The notes under the pieces are model-generated. The model did not search any database, had not been told where the DNA came from, and saw only the letters and a list, made by a program, of their open reading frames with translations. Both the position numbers and the translations under genes were made by a program. From the NCBI GenBank assembly GCA_964593865.1, contig CAZQKE010000033.1, positions 1-54,164 on the forward strand: a stretch of DNA of 54,164 nt, given 5' to 3'. Each line of letters begins with the position of its first letter. Position 1 is the first letter of the stretch. This DNA is from CAZQKE01 sp964593865. Lineage in GTDB: Bacteria; Chloroflexota; Anaerolineae; JAAYZQ01. Shown one piece after another: positions 15,833 through 21,337 of this stretch.

Positions 15833-16887
15833 CAATTTTGCTCCCAGTAGTGGCGTTTATGTTCTTCGTAAAAAGCCAACGTCCGTCGCAGCCCTTCCTC
15901 CAGGGGAACGCGGGGCCGCCAGCCCAGCTTGCTGCGGATCTTGCGGTAGTCGCCGTAATAGTCGCCGATGTCAATGCGCTTGCGGTCAGGCGGCCAGGGG
16001 ACCAGACGGTAGCTACCCTTGCCTGCCAACTCAATGAGCAGTTGGGCCAGGTGCAACAGGTTGATAGGATCGTCACCCCCTAGGTTGTAAACCTGCCCGT
16101 TGGCCTGTTCATCGGCGGCAACCCGTAGCAGCGCATCCACCACATCATCCACATAGTTGAAATCGCGCACCTGACGACCGTCGCCATAAATGGTCAACTC
16201 TCGCCCCTCGACGATGAGGCGCAGCCAGAAGCCCAAAAAGGTTTGCCGCGCATCACGAACGCGCATCCGGGGACCATAGGTGTTGGTCAGCCGCAACGAG
16301 GTGGCCCGCAGGCCATACACATTGTTGTAGACGATGTGGTACCATTCCCCGGCCATTTTGTTGATGCCGTTGACATCGGTGGGATGGACCAGGTGTCGCT
16401 CGTCCACCGGCAAATAGTCCGGCGCGCCGTAGATCTGGCGCGTGCTGGCAAAGATGATCTTGATGTCGGGGTTGTTGTAACGGCATGCTTCCAGGATGGA
16501 AAGCTGGCTGCGGCAATTGATCTCCAGATCGGTGAAAGGGTCCTTCATACTATCCAAATGGCTTACCTGCCCGGCCAGATTGAAGAGATAATCCTGCCCC
16601 TGGACCAAATAGTCCATGCTGGAGCGGTCGCGTACATCGGCGATGTTGATGCGCACCCGATCTTCAATGCCTGCGACGTTGAACAAGTTGCCGCCGTACT
16701 GGGGAATGAGCGAATCCACGATGAGAACCTCGGCCCCCAACTCTACCAGCCGCCGGGCCAGGTTGGACCCGATAAACCCCAAGCCGCCGGTGATGAGCAC
16801 GCGTTTTTCCCGAAAGTGGTCCCGATAGGGTAGGTCGGGAAGCCATCTTGTTGGTGTCTTTGTGGCCGCGGGCCGAGACGTTGCCAT
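15832..16887 (-). CDS. Extended SDR nucleotide-sugar epimerase/dehydratase-like, catalytic Tyr apparently Asn
   Basis: A 351-residue extended short-chain dehydrogenase. The NAD-binding motif is TGGLGFIGSNLARRL (about 33-47), followed by YLFNLAGQVSHLDS, FASTRQIYGAPDYLPVDE, LRLTNTYGPRMR and YGDGRQVRDFNYVDDVVDALL, the usual order of sugar dehydratases and epimerases. In the place of the YxxxK catalytic pair the sequence reads DVNGINKMAGEWYH: Lys177 is present but the Tyr position is Asn173 (codon AAC). The likely role is nucleotide-sugar conversion feeding the aminotransferase. ATG 16887 is chosen because the extra upstream codons lack family similarity. It starts 14 bp after the GT2 gene. Confidence 0.85.
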   Translation of the reverse strand: MATSRPAATKTPTRWLPDLPYRDHFREKRVLITGGLGFIGSNLARRLVELGAEVLIVDSLIPQYGGNLFNVAGIEDRVRINIADVRDRSSMDYLVQGQDYLFNLAGQVSHLDSMKDPFTDLEINCRSQLSILEACRYNNPDIKIIFASTRQIYGAPDYLPVDERHLVHPTDVNGINKMAGEWYHIVYNNVYGLRATSLRLTNTYGPRMRVRDARQTFLGFWLRLIVEGRELTIYGDGRQVRDFNYVDDVVDALLRVAADEQANGQVYNLGGDDPINLLHLAQLLIELAGKGSYRLVPWPPDRKRIDIGDYYGDYRKIRSKLGWRPRVPLEEGLRRTLAFYEEHKRHYWEQN

Positions 16888-16901
16888 GCAAACAACCCCT
16901 T

Positions 16902-17678
16902 TTAGGATTTGCGACCGATGAGCTGGGGCCAGCGCAGCTCCCACCACAGGGCCAACAACTGTTTGCCTGTGCGCCACAGGCGACGAAAGTTGAAAAACTG
17001 GCTCTTGCCGTAGGCCCGGTGATAGTGGTGGACCGGTACTTCGGCAATGCGGAACCCGGCATCCTGCACTTTTTTCATCAGCTCAACACAGATGACGCCC
17101 GAATCGGATTTCAGCTGGACGGTATCAAAGATGCTGCGCCGCATCAGCCGAAAATCGCAGTCCACATCGCGCAGGCGCAAGCCAAAGGCCAGCTTGACGA
17201 TCCAATGGTACAGGCGGCCAATGATGATACGGTGCAGCGGATCGGAGCGGCTGATCTTGTAGCCGTTGACCAAGTCCACATCGTCCCCCCACGCTTCGTA
17301 CAGGCGGGTCAACTCGCGCGGATCGTACTGGGCATCTCCATCGGTGTAAAAGATCAACTCTTTGGTTGCGCTGGCAAAGCCGGTCCGCAACGCGCCACCG
17401 TAGCCCCGGTTCTGTTCGTGGTGGATAACGCGCAGTTCCGGATAGCGGGCAGCCAGTTCTTCCAATACCTCGGCGGTGTAATCCGCACTGCCGTCGTTGA
17501 CGACGATGACTTCATAGTCATCGGTCAACTTGCGCAAAGTCATCAGGGCGGTCAGGACCATGCTGGGAATGGTCCCACCGTCGTTGTAGGCCGGAAAAAA
17601 GACCGAAATGCCGGGCGGGGAGGAATCGGCCCCTCCCCCTGGATGCTTGCTTTCTTTTCGGGGCCTGGGTTCGCCCAT
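16902..17678 (-). CDS. GT2 family glycosyltransferase (dolichyl/polyprenyl-phosphate mannose synthase-like)
   Basis: A 258-residue GT-A enzyme. After an ~22-residue polar N-terminus it reads ISVFFPAYNDGGTIPSMV, VIVVNDGSADYT, HEQNRGYGGALRTGFASA and FYTDGDAQYDP, the donor and metal (DGD) motifs of polyprenyl-phosphate hexose synthases. DCDFRLMRRSIFD and the basic GKSQFFNFRRLWRTG near the C-terminus also fit this group; there is no C-terminal membrane domain. It likely loads a polyprenyl phosphate for the membrane transferase encoded two genes downstream. ATG 17678 lies 11 bases after AAGGAG. It is the first gene of the five-gene operon driven by the promoter at 17714-17742. Confidence 0.9.
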   Translation of the reverse strand: MGEPRPRKESKHPGGGADSSPPGISVFFPAYNDGGTIPSMVLTALMTLRKLTDDYEVIVVNDGSADYTAEVLEELAARYPELRVIHHEQNRGYGGALRTGFASATKELIFYTDGDAQYDPRELTRLYEAWGDDVDLVNGYKISRSDPLHRIIIGRLYHWIVKLAFGLRLRDVDCDFRLMRRSIFDTVQLKSDSGVICVELMKKVQDAGFRIAEVPVHHYHRAYGKSQFFNFRRLWRTGKQLLALWWELRWPQLIGRKS

Positions 17679-17713
17679 ACCACGCCTGACTCCTTGTGTC
17701 TGGTGCGCGGGGG

Positions 17714-17742
17714 ATTATAGCATCGTTCGCACCGAGCGTCAA
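17714..17742 (-). promoter_or_regulatory. Sigma-A promoter of the five-gene glycan operon
   Basis: On the minus strand TTGACG (17742-17737), 17-bp spacer, TATAAT (17719-17714), then a ~30-nt leader with AAGGAG before the GT2 start. Confidence 0.85.
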
Positions 17743-17760
17743 GCAAACGGAATGGAACCT

Positions 17761-19131
17761 CTAGCTCCCCACCGCCGCGATCAGGGGCGTCAGGTAGCCC
17801 CGCAGCGATTGTAGCGAATAGTGTTGCTGCGCCAGGCGGTAGTTGTGCTCAACCACCCGTTGGCGTAGTTCTGCATCGGTGAGCAAGGCAACCGCCTGAT
17901 CGGCAGCGGCTTCAATGATTTGGGGAGCAACCTGCACCAGCCCCTCCCGGTCCCGCCCCTGGATCTCGGCCCCCAACGAGATGACTTGAAACCCTTTGTT
18001 CCCGATGTCGGCCCGGTAAACCGGATATTCAAAGAGGAGGATCGGCAGCCGGGCGCGCAACGCCTCCAGGAACTGATTGCCCCATCCTTCCCACAAACTG
18101 GGGTAGGTGACGAGGTCGGCAATGACGTAGGCATCCCACAGGGAATAGATTTTACGCCCCCGGCGTTCCTGCCGTTCTGCGCCGATCAGGTCCTCAATGA
18201 ACAAAGCATCCACGCCGCAAGATTCTATTTTGGCCTTGAGGCGGTCGACATAGAGGCCCGCCACATCGTCGCGGGCATACCCCGCCAAAACCAAGACGAT
18301 CCGCCCATCCCGGCCAAAGGCGCGTCCGTCATAAAGGCCCCGTTGCCGCAATTGCGCCCGCCGCGCCGGGCTGTTCAACGCCTGCACAAAGTCTACCGCC
18401 AGCTCTATCCCTTTGCGCCGGATGATACGGGTAGCCTGTAGGATGACGATGTCCTCTTCCTGCAAGCCGATCCGTTTCCGCAAGTCGTCGTTGTAGTCGT
18501 CGCGCTGCCAGGGCGGGGCGTCAAAGTCAAAGACGTTGGGCACTACCGTAGAGGGAATGCCCCGCCGCCGCTGCAACGACCGTCGGGCCAGGCTATTGAT
18601 GACCACATGGTGGGCCAACGGATCGCGGGGCGGCAGGTACAGGTCGGCCAGTTCAATGGCCGTGGCACAGGTCAAGGCTACACCGGTAGTCCGCTCCCAA
18701 AAGAAATCGTGGTTGTGGGCCAAAGCAGGCAGGCGTAGGTCGTGCATTACCCGCGCCAGGGCAATGCCCACCGATGGATGGGCGGCCACCGACCAGACGT
18801 TTTGGGGGATGAGCAGGTCTATGCCTTTGGCGGCGATGAAATCGCGGACCTGCGCCTCAATGACATCGGCCTGGCCGTACAGTTCGGCGCGGTAGGCCGC
18901 TTCATCGGCATAGTCGCATAGGTCGCAGAAGGTGTTGCGATAGAGGCGTTGGGCTTCTTCGCGGTGATGATACATCTCGGCGATAAGGGTCCCCTCCGCC
19001 GCGCCCAGGTCCCCGGCGCAAAGGTGCACGGTGTGGCCCATTTCCTCCAGCACACGCTTCCATTTGGCGATCTCCAAAGATACGCCGTCGGTGCGACCTA
19101 CCTGGTAGTGAAAAATGCCGATGGTTCTCAT
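17761..19131 (-). CDS. GT4-type glycosyltransferase (possible glucosyl/mannosyl-glycerate-type synthase)
   Basis: A 456-residue GT-B protein. N-terminal MRTIGIFHYQVGRTDGVSLE and KWKRVLEEMGHTVHLCAGDL are followed by LLIPQNVWSVAAHPSVGIAL, ALAHNHDFFWERTTG, HHVVINSLARRSL, TVVPNVFDFDAPPW, LQATRIIRRKGIE and the donor site YPSLWEGWGNQFLEAL. The pattern (HNHDFFWER, VINSLA, PNVFDF, TR.I.RKGIE) marks a distinct GT4 subgroup. I associate it, from memory only, with compatible-solute mannosylglucosylglycerate-type synthases. The nearby GH13_18 phosphorylase is consistent with that but proves nothing. ATG 19131 follows an AAGG site. Its promoter carries two AAACGTTT operators, so LacI-type control is likely. 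Confidence 0.85.
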   Translation of the reverse strand: MRTIGIFHYQVGRTDGVSLEIAKWKRVLEEMGHTVHLCAGDLGAAEGTLIAEMYHHREEAQRLYRNTFCDLCDYADEAAYRAELYGQADVIEAQVRDFIAAKGIDLLIPQNVWSVAAHPSVGIALARVMHDLRLPALAHNHDFFWERTTGVALTCATAIELADLYLPPRDPLAHHVVINSLARRSLQRRRGIPSTVVPNVFDFDAPPWQRDDYNDDLRKRIGLQEEDIVILQATRIIRRKGIELAVDFVQALNSPARRAQLRQRGLYDGRAFGRDGRIVLVLAGYARDDVAGLYVDRLKAKIESCGVDALFIEDLIGAERQERRGRKIYSLWDAYVIADLVTYPSLWEGWGNQFLEALRARLPILLFEYPVYRADIGNKGFQVISLGAEIQGRDREGLVQVAPQIIEAAADQAVALLTDAELRQRVVEHNYRLAQQHYSLQSLRGYLTPLIAAVGS

Positions 19132-19290
19132 CCCAACCTTTCTCCTCCGGCAACCGCCGAGGGCGAGATGCCGCGCAGCTTCCACCGTAAAACAGGCACC
19201 CTGCACGTAAGCAAGCCCCTGGTCCTGAAGGGCCAGGGGCAAGCTGCGGAAAGCCGGTGTGATGGACAACCGGACCGGCTCATCGTGCGC

Positions 19291-19340
19291 TTTCCGAAAC
19301 GTTTTGGAAAAGCGGGGTCATTATACTCCCAAACGTTTTG
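19291..19340. promoter_or_regulatory. Pair of AAACGTTT operators (LacI-family-like) over the GT4 promoter
   Basis: TTTCCGAAACGTTTTGGAAA at 19291-19310 is a 20-bp palindrome with one mismatch. A second core, AAACGTTTTG, is at 19331-19340. In the gene's direction the second core sits between the -35 and -10 boxes and the first covers about +3 to +22. Centre-to-centre distance is 34 bp. AAACGTTT is a common core of LacI-family operators; no regulator gene lies in the window. Confidence 0.7.
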
Positions 19341-19348
19341 AATGTCAA
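19320..19348 (-). promoter_or_regulatory. Sigma-A promoter of the GT4 gene at 17761-19131
   Basis: TTGACA (19348-19343), 17-bp spacer, TATAAT (19325-19320) on the minus strand. A leader of about 180 nt precedes the start codon. Confidence 0.85.
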
Positions 19349-19475
19349 GGAGCGAACGGGCCGTTAGGGCAGAGCAGAGAGCGCGCATTTATCGTTTCCA
19401 CCACCGGCTTTTGCAGAGGCGCGGTGCCATTGCCTCCGGGGGTGAATCTCGGCCCAGCCTGATGCCGTTTTCCCA

Positions 19476-19505
19476 TTGGACAAAAACACCCGCCTCTGGT
19501 ATCAT
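19476..19505 (+). promoter_or_regulatory. Promoter of the RlmD-like gene, nearly leaderless
   Basis: TTGGAC (19476-19481), 18-bp spacer, TATCAT (19500-19505). The ATG at 19516 is only 10 bases after the -10 box, and no ribosome site is present. Confidence 0.65.
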
Positions 19506-19515
19506 ATCCCTGCCT

Positions 19516-20751
19516 ATGAGCGAAACCGTTGATCTGCGCTTGACCACAATGGCCCACGGCGGTGCGGCCCTGGGGCGGGCCGAAGGGCGTGTTGTCTTTG
19601 TTCCCTACGCCATCCCCGGCGAAAGGGTCCGTGTGGAGATCGTCGAAGCGCACCGCCGCTGGGCCAAAGGGCGGTTGGTAGAGGTGCTGGAGCCTTCTCC
19701 CCACCGCGTCGAGCCGCCTTGCCCTTATTTTGGCCCCGGCGGCTGCGGCGGTTGTCATCTCCAGCACATCGCCTATGAAGCACAAGTTTCTTTCAAAGAA
19801 GAGGTCGTCGCCGATCAGATGGTGCGTCTCGGCGGGTTGTCTGCGGCGGTCGTGCAGGGGATCGTTGCCGCTGCCGAACCGTGGGGTTACCGCAATCACA
19901 TTCAGCTCCATCCCACGGAGGGGGGGCGACTGGGTTTCCTCCGTGCCGAAAGCCACCGCGTTGTGCCGGTGGAAGAGTGTCTGCTCACCGAGCCGTTGCT
20001 GGACGATCTGTGGGCCGCTCTGGACATGGAATGGCCCCAATTGGCCCGTCTGAGCTTGCGTTGTGGCGTCGCTACCGGCGATCTGATGGCCATCTTTGAA
20101 CTGGATCACTATGAGGATTTTGACATCCGGGTAGATTTTGCCGTTTCCTGTGTCCTGTTGCTGGCCGATGGGGAAACGGTGGTGCTCATGGGGCTGCCTT
20201 ATCTCAGGGAGCGGGTGGCCGGGCGCAGCTACCGCATCTCGGCGGGAAGTTTCTTCCAGGTCAACACCGGCGGCGCGGAAGCTCTGGTCGCCCTGGTGGA
20301 CGAGTTTCTGGCTCCAACGGGCGATGAGACTCTGCTGGACCTCTATTGCGGCGTAGGGCTGTTCGGCTTGGCCCTGGCCCCGAAGGTAGGGCGTGTCATC
20401 GGCGTTGAGGCTTCCCCCGGTGCGTGCGCCGATTTCCGCGACAATGCCCAGGGGCTGTCCCATGTTGAGGTGCGGGAAGGGCAAGTCCAAGCCGTGCTCC
20501 CGGATGTGCAGGAAAGGGTAGACCTGTTGATCCTGGATCCGCCCCGGTCGGGAGCCGGAGCGGGGGTCGTCGCCGAGATCGCCCGTTTGGCCCCTCGCCG
20601 GATCGCCTATGTCTCTTGCGATCCGGCGACGCTGGCCCGCGACGCCCGTGCTCTGGTAGACGCCGGATTCCGGCTGGAACGGGTTCAGCCGGTGGACCTA
20701 TTCCCCCAGACTTACCACATTGAATCTGTGGCCCTTTTCACCCGCGCGTAA
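19516..20751 (+). CDS. rlmD: 23S rRNA (uracil-C5)-methyltransferase, RlmD/RumA type
   Basis: A 411-residue protein: TRAM domain (about 1-60), then the 4Fe-4S ligands Cys69, Cys77, Cys80 (CPYFGPGGCGGC) and Cys155 (VEECLL), then a SAM domain with SFFQVNTGGAEALV, LLDLYCGVGLFGLAL and LILDPPRSG, and the catalytic Cys368 in YVSCDPATLARD. These enzymes methylate C5 of a uridine in 23S rRNA (RlmD/RlmC) or tRNA (TrmA); the iron-sulfur cluster favours the RlmD/RlmCD group. The target uridine is not certain. The start at 19516 is set by the TRAM N-terminus and the promoter just upstream. A strong bidirectional terminator follows. Confidence 0.9.
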   Translation: MSETVDLRLTTMAHGGAALGRAEGRVVFVPYAIPGERVRVEIVEAHRRWAKGRLVEVLEPSPHRVEPPCPYFGPGGCGGCHLQHIAYEAQVSFKEEVVADQMVRLGGLSAAVVQGIVAAAEPWGYRNHIQLHPTEGGRLGFLRAESHRVVPVEECLLTEPLLDDLWAALDMEWPQLARLSLRCGVATGDLMAIFELDHYEDFDIRVDFAVSCVLLLADGETVVLMGLPYLRERVAGRSYRISAGSFFQVNTGGAEALVALVDEFLAPTGDETLLDLYCGVGLFGLALAPKVGRVIGVEASPGACADFRDNAQGLSHVEVREGQVQAVLPDVQERVDLLILDPPRSGAGAGVVAEIARLAPRRIAYVSCDPATLARDARALVDAGFRLERVQPVDLFPQTYHIESVALFTRA

Positions 20752-20772
20752 CGCGGCCACGGCGGGGCACAA

Positions 20773-20804
20773 AAAAGGGGGAGAATTTGCATTCTCCCCC
20801 TTTT
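20773..20804. terminator. Bidirectional rho-independent terminator
   Basis: A 14-bp perfect stem, AAAAGGGGGAGAAT / ATTCTCCCCCTTTT, with a TTGC loop. It has A-run and T-run flanks in both directions, so it can end both the rlmD transcript (plus) and the phasin-like gene (minus). Confidence 0.92.
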
Positions 20805-20817
20805 CTCGTCCGGCAGA

Positions 20818-21189
20818 TTAGGATTTTTTCAGCTCATCCACTTTCTTGGTCAAGGCGGTGATCTTGGCACTGAGGGCTTCGATGTCGCTCTTGGTGGGGA
20901 CGTTCAGGCGGGCCAAGATCTCCTCAATCCGCCGGTCCATCTCGTCCTCCGCTTTTTTGGCCTCTTTTTTGCGCTTGTCCATCACCTCGCGGAGGAGCTT
21001 CTTGCCGTCCTGCTCGGCGATCTCGCCGCGTTCGACCAGGCGATTGATGAGCTTCTCAACCTCTTCCTGAGTCAGCACAATGGCGCCAACCCCGGCCAAA
21101 AGGACTTTGCGGGCAAAGCCCAGGATAAAGTTACCTTCTTCCTCTTCCATCGGTTCTTCAACGACGACATCCACCTGCTGCTTTCCCAT
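20818..21189 (-). CDS. Phasin-like/PhaF-type coiled-coil protein
   Basis: A 123-residue, highly charged helical protein. An acidic N-terminus (VVVEEPMEEEEGN) is followed by ILGFARKVLLAGVGAIVLTQEEVEKLINRLVERGEIAEQDGKKLL and a basic heptad-rich tail (KRKKEAKKAEDEMDRRIEEILARLNVPTKSDIEALSAKI). The AGVGA..L.QEE.....LV.RGE....G pattern matches the phasin/PhaF-I family that coats polyhydroxyalkanoate granules or links them to DNA. No PHA synthase lies here, and the same fold appears in organisms without PHA, so the actual partner is open. ATG 21189 follows GGGAGG. Terminator downstream at 20773-20804, promoter upstream at 21239-21267. Confidence 0.82.
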   Translation of the reverse strand: MGKQQVDVVVEEPMEEEEGNFILGFARKVLLAGVGAIVLTQEEVEKLINRLVERGEIAEQDGKKLLREVMDKRKKEAKKAEDEMDRRIEEILARLNVPTKSDIEALSAKITALTKKVDELKKS

Positions 21190-21214
21190 CGTTACACCTC
21201 CCATTCTGATTTGT

Positions 21215-21258
21215 GATGACGCACCGCATCATGGCCCAATGATAACACAGTGCGTCAT
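21215..21258. promoter_or_regulatory. Inverted repeat flanking the start of the phasin-like transcript
   Basis: ATGACGCAC (about 21215-21224) and its reverse complement GTGCGTCAT (about 21250-21258) stand either side of the -10 box, the outer one inside the -35/-10 spacer. Because only one arm is transcribed, a protein operator fits better than an RNA hairpin. Confidence 0.5.
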
Positions 21259-21267
21259 AAATGTCAA
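21239..21267 (-). promoter_or_regulatory. Sigma-A promoter of the phasin-like gene
   Basis: TTGACA (21267-21262), 17-bp spacer, TATCAT (21244-21239) on the minus strand, with a ~45-nt leader and GGGAGG before the ATG. Confidence 0.8.
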
Positions 21268-21290
21268 ATCGGATGCAGCCTGTGGCGCAC

Positions 21291-21320
21291 AAAAAAAGGG
21301 GTGGGCACCAGGCCCACCCC
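21291..21320 (-). terminator. Rho-independent terminator after the cNMP-domain gene
   Basis: On the minus strand GGGGTGGGC, a five-base loop and GCCCACCCC are followed directly by seven T. It begins 18 bases after the TGA of the gene ending at 21338. Confidence 0.92.
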
Positions 21321-21337
21321 TGCCGTTGCAACGGGGT

